This document shows positions 37,324 to 46,804 of a DNA stretch of 64,000 nt, piece after piece; within the stretch, counting starts at the first letter, position 1; each line of letters begins with the position of its first letter. Where the stretch lies: positions 124,001-188,000 of the forward strand of contig JBGAUE010000003.1 in NCBI GenBank assembly GCA_044228795.1, written 5' to 3'. Below the pieces are notes generated by a model. The model did no database searches, was not told the DNA's origin, and was given only the letters and a program-made list of their open reading frames with translations. The position numbers were made by a program, and so were the translations under genes. The stretch is from M0108 sp044228795. GTDB taxonomy: Bacteria > Pseudomonadota > Gammaproteobacteria > Chromatiales > Chromatiaceae.

Positions 37324-38724
37324 TCATAGGCCAGGGGCAGCACCCAGTGGGAGATATGAGCAACCTTCAACAGAGCCGATTTCGGGGAACACCTCGCGCG
37401 GGGTTCCCGCCTGACGTACCGCGCGCCAATCACCCTCGCGGTTCTGCAACACCGCTACCCGTGGCCTAAGGAATTCGGTCCCCATGCTGATCGAGTAGGC
37501 ACCCACGTTGGCGAACACCAGAAAGTCGCCTTCGGACACCGGCCCGGCAACATTCAAGGCCATGTATTCAGCCTCGATGAGGGTACTCCCGGCAACGTCG
37601 AAACCCTCTGCCGCAAGGGATTCGTGCCTGGGATCTGCGTCGCCAGTCGGCACCGCCCCGGGGCGCGTTCGTACTACTTCGCCTGTTCTGCCCGAGCCGC
37701 CTGTTCGCCCCGCTCCATCCAGGGGGTCTCCGACCGACCGCAGCATCGAGACGGGGAAGTCGACACGCCTGCTGTTCGGGCTGGTGTCGAGCAGACTGCC
37801 ATCAACCATAACAACTCGACGCCTCCCGACGCGCTTGACCGCCAGAACCCGCGTGACGTAGGTGAAGGCATTGGCGACGAGCGAGGTTCCGGGCTCAACG
37901 ATGACGAGAGGGCCATTAGCGCCCTTTCCGAACGCTGCCAGCAGCGGCCCACGAATAGCCTCGGCGTATTCGGCGAACCTTGGCGGTGACCCATTGGCCT
38001 CAGGCGACCATGCCGGTACGCCGCCATAGAAGCCGCCGCCAAAATCGAGGTAGTCCAGGCTGTCAGGAATCCAGCGGTTGGCAATCGCAATGAGTTGGCT
38101 GGCTCGGGCTGCGAACGCAGCGACGCTGGGTCCGGGTGTGTGGCCATGCAGCCCGGCGAGTCGAAGCGTGGCGCTGGCGCGGATCGCTTCTACAGCCGCC
38201 GCGAATTCCTCGCCAGTCGGATCCATGCCGAGCCGCTGGACGGGAACCTCGCCGTAGGAAAGAGCGCATCGCAGGCCGATAGGATGAACCCCCGGAGGCA
38301 GCCGATCCTGGACCTCTAGCAGAAGTCGCACCTCCCGCAGCGAGTCGAGGTTGACCCGGCATCCCGCGGCCAGCGCCGACGTCAGCGAATCGGCTGATCG
38401 CGTCGTTCCGGTGTAAACGGTGCGCTCGCTGGGCACCCCAAGCCGCCTGGCGAGCCAGAGGTCAAGGTCGGATGCCACATCGGCGAACAAGCCCGCATCG
38501 GTGACCGTTCGACATACCGCGGGCAGATGGTTCGCCTTGTACGAGTATGCCACTTGTGTGCGGGGGTACGCGCTTCGGAACGCTTGCAACGCCTCGTCGC
38601 AATTGTGACGCAACCGCGCTTCGTCAAAATTATAGAAGGAGTCGCCGAACCGGTGCGCGAGATCGTCTGCCAGTGTCCAGTTCCATTCGGTGGCTGCTAA
38701 TGGGGGGTATATCGATGAGGACAT
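37324..38724 (-). CDS. Fold-type III PLP-dependent decarboxylase homologue (LysA/alanine-racemase barrel)
   Basis: 466 residues. The barrel carries the PLP lysine in VAYSYKANHLPAV near residue 64, GLHGHTPG, and the phosphate-binding glycine stretch DFGGGFYGG. VIVEPGTSLVANAF is also typical of diaminopimelate/ornithine-type decarboxylases. Two oddities stand out. A low-complexity insert rich in Gly/Arg/Thr (about residues 325-360, GAGRTGGSGRTGE) lies just before the C-terminal site. The position that normally holds the catalytic Cys (GSTC..E/D) reads GSTLIEAEY. The enzyme may be altered or act on a different amino acid. It begins a separate leftward unit after the broken murC-like gene. Confidence 0.82.
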   Translation of the reverse strand: MSSSIYPPLAATEWNWTLADDLAHRFGDSFYNFDEARLRHNCDEALQAFRSAYPRTQVAYSYKANHLPAVCRTVTDAGLFADVASDLDLWLARRLGVPSERTVYTGTTRSADSLTSALAAGCRVNLDSLREVRLLLEVQDRLPPGVHPIGLRCALSYGEVPVQRLGMDPTGEEFAAAVEAIRASATLRLAGLHGHTPGPSVAAFAARASQLIAIANRWIPDSLDYLDFGGGFYGGVPAWSPEANGSPPRFAEYAEAIRGPLLAAFGKGANGPLVIVEPGTSLVANAFTYVTRVLAVKRVGRRRVVMVDGSLLDTSPNSRRVDFPVSMLRSVGDPLDGAGRTGGSGRTGEVVRTRPGAVPTGDADPRHESLAAEGFDVAGSTLIEAEYMALNVAGPVSEGDFLVFANVGAYSISMGTEFLRPRVAVLQNREGDWRAVRQAGTPREVFPEIGSVEGCSYLPLGAAPGL

Positions 38725-39108
38725 AGGCGAGGCGATGGCTCATGCAACCCTAGGCGCGAAGAGGCAAAGAGCCGGGCGGGGTAGAACTCGAAAGTTTCTT
38801 CGGTGTTACCCATGAAATTCAGCTAGATGCTGACTCATGACATCACTGACCTACTTGGTACTGGCATCGGACGCATCACTTCAGCTTCTCATCCGTCACT
38901 GGCGGCCGAGGGGTTGAACCCTATTAATTCGTATCACATGCGCGGCGGGACACATTGTATCTATTGCCTCTAGAGATTCGCCAGTGCTCTAACAGAGACG
39001 AGGCCTGAAGGAGTTAGGAGTCGGCCAGCCCTGTTCGACGCCCTGACATCCCCTCGGACAATCCCCTCCGCTACCGACTCGAAGACACCCAGGCCAACGG
39101 CATGGTGA
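38725..39108. other. Intergenic region upstream of the PLP gene, no gene recognised
   Basis: About 385 bases between the PLP gene and the murC-like remnant. Several stop codons occur in all frames and no precursor-like small open frame with a good ribosome-binding site was found. It is somewhat lower in GC than the flanks. Confidence 0.45.
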
Positions 39109-40143
39109 CCTCTCTGTCCACGCGGCGAGGCCGACGAAAGTGACGGGGCCTTCCTGTGACTCGGTGCGGTGGCAGTCATCATTACCAACATCGAGCCGGA
39201 CCACCTGGATTACTGGGGCAGCTTCGAGGCCCTGGTCGCCGCCTTCGAGCACTTCGCCCTCGATATCGGGGCTCGCCAGGATTTCATCATGGCCTGCCTG
39301 GATGATGCGATAACCGCGCGGTTGATCACCAAGGTCCGGGCCTCCGGAGTTAAGGTGCATAGCTACGGCTTCTCGCGGGAAGCCAACTCCCGCCCTGACG
39401 CTCACCGCCGGGGGGGTGCGGGATTGACCTTCAGGGTTCTCGGCTACGGCCGACACTTGCCAAGCATCTCCTTGCGGGTTCCGGGTACCCACAATTTGCT
39501 GAATGCCACGGCGGCCCTGGCCACCGCCATGGCGCTTGGCTACTCCCCGGTGGACGCCAGCACGGGTCTCGGACTTTACTCTGGTACCAGCCGCCTTTGC
39601 GACTTCCAGGGTGAAGCAGACGCTATTCGGGTTTATGACGATTTTGCCCATCATCCCAAGGAACTGGTGGCCTGCCTGCGGGCGGCTCGGGAGTTGGCGG
39701 GGAAGCGCCTGGTGGTCGCCTGCCAGGCCCACCACTATTACCGCACCGCCATGTTCATCCAGGAGTTCGGCGCGGCGCTGGGGCTGGCGGACGAGGTGGT
39801 GGTATTGGAGGTATTCGCACCCGGGGAAGAACCTATTCCCAGGGCCAATGGACTTGAGATGGCCGACAGGGTTCCCCTGCCCGCGCACCAGATATGGTTC
39901 GAACCCGATGCGGCGGCAGTGCCCCGGCACCTGGTCGACAGGTCCCAGCCCGGCGAACTCATCATGACCATAGGTCAGGGGGATGTCGCCACGATGGCCC
40001 CCACCATTCTGAGTCTGCTGCGGGACCGCTCGAAATCCCGATCAGCCCCGCACCCCGCTCATGCGGGGACGATCGACGAGGTTGCCAAAAAAGCATTCGT
40101 ACCAAACGGCGAGATTCAGCTTACGAACTCCGTAGGGGACTGA
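39109..40143 (+). pseudogene. Truncated murC-like Mur ligase remnant
   Basis: From 39169 an open frame of 324 codons matches the second half of MurC: TNIEPDHLDYWGSFEAL, PGTHNLLNATAALA, YDDFAHHPKEL, and a VVACQAHHYYRT segment at the place of QPHRYTRT. The N-terminal UDP-binding domain and the ATP P-loop (GTHGKT) are absent. Directly upstream in the same frame the sequence still reads ADESDGAFL, which belongs to the Mur central domain. It is then interrupted by TGA at 39157-39159, with another stop at 39106. The last 34 codons overlap the asparagine synthetase gene in antisense. A functional ligase is very unlikely. Confidence 0.8.
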
Positions 40144-42018
40144 ACTCGAAAATTCGGATCCCCCGCCATCCAGGCTTTTCAGGAAGGCACTGGACTTAAT
40201 AATATTTTTCATCCACCCCGCCAGAGGCCCATCAAACCAATAGCGCTCGGGCATTACCCAGCCCATTTTATCCCTGCGCCAGACAATCTCATCCGGCAAT
40301 TTGTTATTGAACGCCAGCCGGGCGAAATATTTGGAGTAGCCGGCATGGAATTTATAAGACGCCGGGATGGATGCCATCATCTCGACCAGTCGATAATCCA
40401 TAAAGGGCATCCGCGACTCAAGGGAATGATACATGGATCTCGCATCCGAGCAGTGAAGATTATTGACATGTTCCGTCATAAGATCCATTTTAAGAAGTGC
40501 ATTAAGGGGGGCGGTATATTTTTCGATATTTTTACCAACCGTGCGATAAAAGCTATCGGGATTATTGCCGTACCTTCTCAAAAGAGCCGCCAGCCTTTGA
40601 CCGCCCATCAAAACTGATAACATTCTGAATAAAAATGCAAAAATTATCACCTCCCGAGCGCCCATGATTTTCAGGAGAGCAAAACCCTCTTGAATGGCAC
40701 TCGGCAGGGAAAGGTTCTGGAGAAAACAAAAGCGATGATAGAGGTAGCCTGCTTGCTGCTCATCGGCGGCTTGCCCGTCCAGGGTCACCAGGCAGTCGAT
40801 GTCGCGGGCGAGCTGATAGGTTAACAAACCACCCACTCCCGAGGAATCGGATGGCATCTCCCAATGGGTTATCACTCGTCCGTGATGTGTTGGAACCTCG
40901 GCCGCCCCAGGCTCGAACCTATGGGAAAGTAAATTAAATTCCCGCTTCATGATATCAATATAATGGCTTTCATCGTACAACCGGGTCGCGGACGAGTTAT
41001 GAACGGAAGAAAATGTCTTTTGCAAATCCTCCCGACCCTGCTCCTTGAACAGTTGGTCGACAAGGTAAACAATGGATGAGCTATCCAGCCCGCCGGAGAG
41101 TGCCGTCCCCATCGGGACATCAGATCTCAATCGTAAACGAACCGCATCCTTCAATAAATCATGGTAAGCCTGGGCGTAAAGCCCGGCCTTTTTTTCATTG
41201 AAACGCTCGCTTGACAAATCAGGGACGAAATCCCAATATCGAACAGCATTTAAATCGCCGGATCGGGACTTTAATCGGATAATTGCGTAATGCGCAAAAG
41301 GGAAACGGTATATGTCATTGAACGCGGTTTCATTCAGCCATTCCGTCGGACCATTTTCCAGATAGTTCTCAAGATAAGGTCTGTTGGGCGAGGTCACTAC
41401 CTCGGGATGCGGGAGGAGAGCCCCGATCTCGGATGAAAAAATTAACACCCTTTGATTTTTATAATAGTAAAGCGGCTTGATACCAAACCGGTCCCGGGAA
41501 ATAAAAAGCTCGTCGCGAGTTCGGTCGAAAATCAATAGGGCCCACATCCCATTGAATCTGTTCTGACAGTCGGGCCCCCATTGATCATAGGCCGCCAGGA
41601 TAACCTCGGTATCGGTCTGGGTCTTGAAATCATAGCCGAATCGCAACAATTCTTTTCGTATTTCCAGGTAGTTATAGACCTCGCCGTTATAGGCGATCCA
41701 GTAGCGACCCTCACCATAGCTCATGGGCTGGTGGCCAGCCGGTGTGAGGTCGAGGATACTCAAGCGTCGATGCCCAAACGCGAGGATACTGGAGGAAGGT
41801 ACGCCCTCCGCCACGGGCCTTGTGTCAGAATGGTAATGTCGAACGGATTCAGGCGAGTCATCGCCATAATAGGGATGAGCCCCGCCCTTGGCGTCGAAGG
41901 ATACATAGCCTTCATCATCCGGCCCACGATGCCGCATGGCCTGGGTCATCGTCCGCAAAGACGAGAGTTGCGGGGCGGGTTCGCCACGATAATTCAGGAT
42001 GCCAATGATGCCGCACAT
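40042..42018 (-). CDS. Asparagine synthetase (glutamine-hydrolysing), AsnB type
   Basis: 658 residues. The N-terminal class II glutaminase domain begins MCGIIGI, so the catalytic Cys is residue 2; MRHRGPDDEG and YNGEVYNYLE follow. The C-terminal synthetase domain has the ATP pyrophosphatase loop ALSGGLDSSSI near residue 310 and the late HSLESRMPFMDYRLVEMM motif. Homologues outside primary metabolism amidate peptides or glycans. It starts 40 bases after the NHLM ABC gene on the same strand, so it is probably part of that operon. GC is visibly lower than in the transporter genes, suggesting separate origin. A lasso-peptide cyclase role is unlikely, because no B protease is nearby and the glutaminase site is intact. 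Confidence 0.9.
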   Translation of the reverse strand: MCGIIGILNYRGEPAPQLSSLRTMTQAMRHRGPDDEGYVSFDAKGGAHPYYGDDSPESVRHYHSDTRPVAEGVPSSSILAFGHRRLSILDLTPAGHQPMSYGEGRYWIAYNGEVYNYLEIRKELLRFGYDFKTQTDTEVILAAYDQWGPDCQNRFNGMWALLIFDRTRDELFISRDRFGIKPLYYYKNQRVLIFSSEIGALLPHPEVVTSPNRPYLENYLENGPTEWLNETAFNDIYRFPFAHYAIIRLKSRSGDLNAVRYWDFVPDLSSERFNEKKAGLYAQAYHDLLKDAVRLRLRSDVPMGTALSGGLDSSSIVYLVDQLFKEQGREDLQKTFSSVHNSSATRLYDESHYIDIMKREFNLLSHRFEPGAAEVPTHHGRVITHWEMPSDSSGVGGLLTYQLARDIDCLVTLDGQAADEQQAGYLYHRFCFLQNLSLPSAIQEGFALLKIMGAREVIIFAFLFRMLSVLMGGQRLAALLRRYGNNPDSFYRTVGKNIEKYTAPLNALLKMDLMTEHVNNLHCSDARSMYHSLESRMPFMDYRLVEMMASIPASYKFHAGYSKYFARLAFNNKLPDEIVWRRDKMGWVMPERYWFDGPLAGWMKNIIKSSAFLKSLDGGGSEFSSSVPYGVRKLNLAVWYECFFGNLVDRPRMSGVRG

Positions 42019-42058
42019 TTGATGGGATGCTATCGGTAAAAGAATTCCGGAATCTGCT

Positions 42059-45031
42059 TCATAGGGCCAGAACCTGGCGCTTGATCAAGGCGTAAAACCG
42101 GCCTTGACGCTCCATCAATTCGCGATAATTGCCAGATTCGATGATCCGTCCAGCGTCCAGCACCAGAATCCGGTCGGCGTTACGCACCGTCGAGAGCCGG
42201 TGGGCAACAACCACCCGAGTGGCATGGAGTCGATCCAGGGCCTCTGAGACAATAGCCTGCGTCTGGTTGTCCAGGGCCGAGGTTGCCTCATCGAGCAGCA
42301 GGATTGTCGGGTTACCGGCCAGGGCGCGGGCGATAGCGAGGCGCTGCTTCTGGCCCCCGGATAAGGTCGTGCCACCCTCGCCAATAGGCGTATTCATGCC
42401 CATGGGCATCAACTTGATGTCATCCTCGAGACCCGCCCGACGTGCGGCCTCCCAGGCATCCTCCAGACTCAGATTTTTCAACCCAAGGATGTTTGAGCGG
42501 ATATCGCCGGGCAGCAGAGCGGTATCTTGGAGCACGACGCCAAAATGTTGCTGGCGCAGCTTGAGGATATCCAGGTCCTTCAGATCGCGATCGTCAAAAC
42601 GAACCGAGCCCGATGTGGGATTTTCGAAGCCAAGCAACAGCCTGAGAATGGTCGATTTACCTGATCCCGACGGCCCGACGAGGGCAACGAATTCCCCAGG
42701 CTTGATATCCAGATTGACCCCATTGAGGATGCCCGGCCCCTCGGGCCCATAGCGGAAATGCACTTGGGCGAGTTCAATCTTGCCCATCATGGGGCCCGGG
42801 TCGGCCTTGACACCAGCTTGTTCGGGCAGGGTTACCAGAATCGGTTGCAACCGCTGGTACACGGGAAAGATGGAGGAGAAGGCCACTGCTGAGGAGGTAA
42901 TGGCCAGCAAAGCCGCTTGCAGGGAAAGATAGGCCGCCAGAAAGGCCAAAAAGGCACCTGTCCCCACCATCGGCTCTGGAGGACTGGCAGCGAAATGGAA
43001 CAGAACCATCATGGCGGCCAGGGGGAATAGCATATTGAAGACCAGAAGCATATTTTGCTCCCGGCCCGCGCGCAGCATTTGTTGCTGTTGGGTGGCGAAC
43101 TTCGCGGCCCAGAGGCCAAAGACCTGATCCTCCGCCCCGGACATGCGAATCTTGGCAATGCCGGCAAAGAACTGCACCAACATAGCCGTAATGCGGCCTT
43201 GCAACGCGTAATACTTCCGCCAACTCTTGAGCTGCCGCAGATTGAAGGCCGTCCCGGCCAGGGCACCCAGCAGCAGCATGCCGAGGGCAGGCATAGCCAA
43301 TTGGGGACTAAAGACGAAGAGCATGAAGACGTTGGAGGTAGCAAAGATCCCACTCAGTACCGCGTTAAGGAAGGAACCGGAGAGTTGCATCCGAATGACA
43401 TTGAGTCCCTCGGCCTTGTCCGCCAATTCCCCGGGACCTTGGCCACGATGAAAGCCGACGGGCAAGCCGATCAACCGCTCCCAGAGCGCTGGTTCCAGTT
43501 TAAAATCCATGCGTCCGTTGAGGCGATGCACGGCTGCCAGCCGGGCTAAGGTGAGGGTGAAGACAGCGATGGCCACCACCACCAGGATGGCCACGACCTC
43601 GCCGAGCAGGGCCCGGTTGGCCTCCGGGATGGCATCGGAAAAGATAACCTTTACCGCCACCGGGGGCAGCACGGCCAGCAGAGCTATGGCCAGCCCACTG
43701 TAGAGGAAAAATAAAAAGTCGCGCCGGGAACCCAGGGCGGCATAGCGAAATAGATCCGCGAAGCCAAGCGGTTTGCCGGGGAAGGGCCGATAAAATGCAT
43801 AGGCCCGTGACGAGAGAGTCCTCGCCACCGACGCGGTTACCGGAACACTTTGTCCCGTGGTCGGATCATGCGCCAGGTAGCGACCCGGCTTGGGTTGCAG
43901 CAGGGCGACCGGACGATGTGGCCGCACCGCCCCGCCGGCCTCGCTGTCCTGCCAGAAACCGAGTAGAGGCCCACCATCCCGGCGCCACCATTGGCCGCGC
44001 AGGGTCACCCGCCGCTGCTTTATCCCCCAGGAACTGGCAATGTCCTCCACGCGTTCATCCCCACGAAAGTCCATCGCGGGCAACTCGATAGCCGCAGCCT
44101 CGGCCACCCTGGCACTGGCGGCGGCCAAGGGGTAATCGCAGTGCTGTTCCACTCCCAGCCGCTCTGCGCTCAACACCCCCTTCAATTGTTCCAGGCTGTG
44201 GACTCTGGAGCGGCCAGAGGCCTGGACCTTGCTCGCCATGGCGTTAAGGCTATCGACATCCGCCAGCCGCAGCTCTAGATCCAGGCACTGAAAAAACAGG
44301 GTGGCAAAATCGTCAAAGGCCTTTAACCAGCCGGGGGCTCCGAGCAGGGTCAGGGTATCGAGCAACTCTGCCTGCCCCCTGGCTCCCGCCTCCGGATTGA
44401 GTATCCAGGTCTGGGGGGTCAGGACGCCGATCGGGCCCGAGGCGGGCATCGCCACTTCCTCGATGCCCAAATACAGCAGGGTGCTGGGCGCGTCTTCATC
44501 CTGGGTGATGGGTGGCTGCACCCGACGTAGCCACCAGACGCCCTCAGCGGGACGCAGTACTCGGGTTGACCCGAGATCCAGGAGTTGGCCTCTCACCAAC
44601 TCCCGCCGCAGATTGGGCTTAGGGGCGATATCTCTCGTCAGTCCTGCAGAGAGGCCAAACAGGTAGCGATCGATGGCCTTTGCCAAGGCCTCCCGCCCCT
44701 TCGCAGCGGCTGGTCCCTGCGACCAGGCCAGGAGTTGTGACCGATCGAGGCAGGCGGCCTGCGTCCCGGGCAATCCGACGACTTGCAAGGCTAGCCCGCT
44801 AGCGCTCAGTCCCGGGCTGATCGCCAGATCACCGGCGGATAGGGTCCACAAATGACGACGCGCCCCATGGGGCTTGCCATCGCGAACCCGAACGGCGTAA
44901 AGCTCCGCGCGTCCTTCCAGAATTAACCAGGCTAGAGCGGGATCGACCAGCAGCAGCGGGGTCTTGCCACTCAAGGCCAGGGTCCCGGCGGAGTCCACCA
45001 TCCCGGATTCCAAGAGCAGGGCCTCGTTCAT
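42059..45031 (-). CDS. NHLM-type ABC transporter, large ATPase/permease with N-terminal sensor-like region
   Basis: 990 residues. About 400 residues precede the membrane domain and contain a cyclic-nucleotide-binding-like barrel (LLLVDPALAWLILEGRAELYAV...HLWTLSAGD), the mark of the second ABC protein in NHLM export systems. A membrane domain follows (about 435-740). The ATPase has Walker A GPSGSGKSTIL, signature LSGGQKQRLAIARAL and Walker B ILLLDEATSALD. The gene begins 8 bases after the first NHLM ABC gene, so the two are coupled. In the known systems the pair exports ribosomally made peptides together with an HlyD-like protein. Confidence 0.88.
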   Translation of the reverse strand: MNEALLLESGMVDSAGTLALSGKTPLLLVDPALAWLILEGRAELYAVRVRDGKPHGARRHLWTLSAGDLAISPGLSASGLALQVVGLPGTQAACLDRSQLLAWSQGPAAAKGREALAKAIDRYLFGLSAGLTRDIAPKPNLRRELVRGQLLDLGSTRVLRPAEGVWWLRRVQPPITQDEDAPSTLLYLGIEEVAMPASGPIGVLTPQTWILNPEAGARGQAELLDTLTLLGAPGWLKAFDDFATLFFQCLDLELRLADVDSLNAMASKVQASGRSRVHSLEQLKGVLSAERLGVEQHCDYPLAAASARVAEAAAIELPAMDFRGDERVEDIASSWGIKQRRVTLRGQWWRRDGGPLLGFWQDSEAGGAVRPHRPVALLQPKPGRYLAHDPTTGQSVPVTASVARTLSSRAYAFYRPFPGKPLGFADLFRYAALGSRRDFLFFLYSGLAIALLAVLPPVAVKVIFSDAIPEANRALLGEVVAILVVVAIAVFTLTLARLAAVHRLNGRMDFKLEPALWERLIGLPVGFHRGQGPGELADKAEGLNVIRMQLSGSFLNAVLSGIFATSNVFMLFVFSPQLAMPALGMLLLGALAGTAFNLRQLKSWRKYYALQGRITAMLVQFFAGIAKIRMSGAEDQVFGLWAAKFATQQQQMLRAGREQNMLLVFNMLFPLAAMMVLFHFAASPPEPMVGTGAFLAFLAAYLSLQAALLAITSSAVAFSSIFPVYQRLQPILVTLPEQAGVKADPGPMMGKIELAQVHFRYGPEGPGILNGVNLDIKPGEFVALVGPSGSGKSTILRLLLGFENPTSGSVRFDDRDLKDLDILKLRQQHFGVVLQDTALLPGDIRSNILGLKNLSLEDAWEAARRAGLEDDIKLMPMGMNTPIGEGGTTLSGGQKQRLAIARALAGNPTILLLDEATSALDNQTQAIVSEALDRLHATRVVVAHRLSTVRNADRILVLDAGRIIESGNYRELMERQGRFYALIKRQVLAL

Positions 45032-45038
45032 GCCCCCC

Positions 45039-46799
45039 TCAAGTCACCAACAAGTGGGCATAGTGACCGCCCGCCGCCATCAGTTCCTCGTGGGTACCCC
45101 GCTCGGCGATCGCCCCCCGGTCCATAACGATGATTTCATCGGCGTCGCGGATGGTCGAAAGCCGGTGGGCAACGATCAGGCAGGTCATGCCTCTGCGGCG
45201 CAGACAGGCATCAATGTGTTCCTCGGTCTCGGCATCCAGAGCGGAGGTGGCCTCGTCCAGAATCAGGATGGAGGGGTTGATTGCCAGGGCCCGGGCGATC
45301 TCAAGACGCTGTTTCTGACCACCGCTGAAGTTAGCGCCACCCGCTAACATCTCAGAATGATAGGCCTTAGGTCGGCTAGCGATAACCTCGTGGATTGCGG
45401 CATCCTTGGCGGCCTGGACGATATCCTGATCGAGGATAGCCGGGTTCCACAGGGTCAGATTATCGCGAACAGTACCCTCGAAGAGAAAGATCTCCTGGTC
45501 CACGAAGGCGACGGAATTCGCAAAAATGGCATGGGGGATGTCAGAGCGGGGGATGGAGTCAAACCAAATCTCCCCGGTCCAGGGCCGGTAGAGTTGCGCG
45601 AGCAGTCTGACGAGGGTCGATTTACCCGATCCCGAGCCGCCGACCAGGGCTACCCGCGACCCGGCCGCCACCTTGAGTGAAAAATCCCGAATCAAGGGAG
45701 GGTCCGTCTTGACATAGCCAAAGGTCAGGTTGCGCACCTCGAACTCCCCGCCAAGCCGGACCCCGACCCCAGGCAACACAAATCCCTTCGGTCTGGCCTC
45801 CTGGAAAACGGGATCGAGGGGATGCCGGGTCACCTCTTCGACCCGCTCGATGTAGCCCCGCAAGGTCAGGACATTGGCGCTGGAGTTCACCAACTGTTGC
45901 ACGGGGGCGATAAAGGCAATCAGGAGCGCCTGGAAGGCCGCCAACATACCGATGCTCATACCCCCATCCATCACCCGCAAGGCACCGACACCCAACACCG
46001 CCGCCATGGACAGACTGGTCAGGACCATGGGTACCTGTCGCAATGACATCTCCCAGATCGAATATTGTTGACCCACGTTTTTGGCATAAGCCTTGAGACC
46101 CGCCCACCGCCCGAAGAACTCACTCTCGCGTCCGGAGGCCTTGATCGTCTCGATGATTTGCAGACCATGAATCGCGGCGGCGCGGGCCTTGCCGTGCTCC
46201 GAGACGAAACGCGTGAAGAGCTTCTGACTCTTGCGCGAAGCGAACTTCAGAACGACGAGATTGAGCAAGGCCATCAGGACACCGAGAATGGTCAGCAGGA
46301 CATCGAATTGCAGCATAACCAGGGCATAAAGCGCGATGGTCAGGAAACTGATGGCCGTGGCGGTAATGTCCTCAACGAGGATCTTGGAGATGATCTCGAT
46401 ATATTGGCCGCGCAGCCCGACTTCGCCGCCATGAAAGCGAGCAAAAAACTCATAGGGCAACCGGAGGGCATGGGTCATGAATGCCGCGCTACCGCCAATG
46501 GTCCCCTTCAATGTCTGGCGTAAGAAGATCTGGCGTTGCATGAACCCGAGCGCCGCCATGATCACCAGGGTGCCCGCCATGATCAGCAGGAGGGGTCGCA
46601 ACCAGTCGGCGCGTTCCGGACTGAGGATGCTATCGATGAAAATTTTGGTATAACCCGGTTGGGCCACCCCCGGGATGACCTGCAGCAATCCGGCGACCAG
46701 GGCAAAGGCAATGGCCGCGGACATGCCAACCAGGCGGGATAGAACGGCGCCAACCCACCCGGCGGACTGCCGGTCCTGAGTCAGGACACCAGACCCCAT
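45039..46799 (-). CDS. NHLM-type ABC transporter lacking the N-terminal C39 peptidase domain
   Basis: 586 residues from the ATG at 46799 (AGGTGA upstream). The membrane domain starts almost at once (LSRLVGMSAAIAFALVAGLLQVIPG). The stretch LPYEFFARFHGGEVGLRG, the DNLTLWNPAI block and GGANFSGGQKQRLEIARALAI match the peptidase-bearing NHLM transporters closely; those proteins are about 120-140 residues longer, with a C39 peptidase first. Here that domain is missing and no remnant is visible upstream, where the HlyD-like gene ends 5 bases before. Walker A is GGSGSGKST and Walker B ILILDEATSALD. Leader removal, if any, must be done by another protein. Confidence 0.88.
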   Translation of the reverse strand: MGSGVLTQDRQSAGWVGAVLSRLVGMSAAIAFALVAGLLQVIPGVAQPGYTKIFIDSILSPERADWLRPLLLIMAGTLVIMAALGFMQRQIFLRQTLKGTIGGSAAFMTHALRLPYEFFARFHGGEVGLRGQYIEIISKILVEDITATAISFLTIALYALVMLQFDVLLTILGVLMALLNLVVLKFASRKSQKLFTRFVSEHGKARAAAIHGLQIIETIKASGRESEFFGRWAGLKAYAKNVGQQYSIWEMSLRQVPMVLTSLSMAAVLGVGALRVMDGGMSIGMLAAFQALLIAFIAPVQQLVNSSANVLTLRGYIERVEEVTRHPLDPVFQEARPKGFVLPGVGVRLGGEFEVRNLTFGYVKTDPPLIRDFSLKVAAGSRVALVGGSGSGKSTLVRLLAQLYRPWTGEIWFDSIPRSDIPHAIFANSVAFVDQEIFLFEGTVRDNLTLWNPAILDQDIVQAAKDAAIHEVIASRPKAYHSEMLAGGANFSGGQKQRLEIARALAINPSILILDEATSALDAETEEHIDACLRRRGMTCLIVAHRLSTIRDADEIIVMDRGAIAERGTHEELMAAGGHYAHLLVT

Positions 46800-46804
46800 A
46801 AGAC

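Noticed and set aside
37185..37433. 82-codon minus-strand frame ending in Trp-Trp-Cys as a possible exported precursor peptide
   Set aside because: Half of it overlaps the PLP gene in another frame, it lacks a ribosome-binding site, and it has no leader-like sequence or Gly-Gly/Gly-Ala cleavage site.
39169..40143. Treating the murC-like frame as an intact short ligase
   Set aside because: The ATP P-loop and UDP-binding domain are missing, and conserved sequence in the same frame continues upstream past a stop codon.
40042..42018. Lasso-peptide cyclase identity for the asparagine synthetase homologue
   Set aside because: The glutaminase Cys2 is intact, and no B-type leader peptidase or short lasso precursor is nearby.
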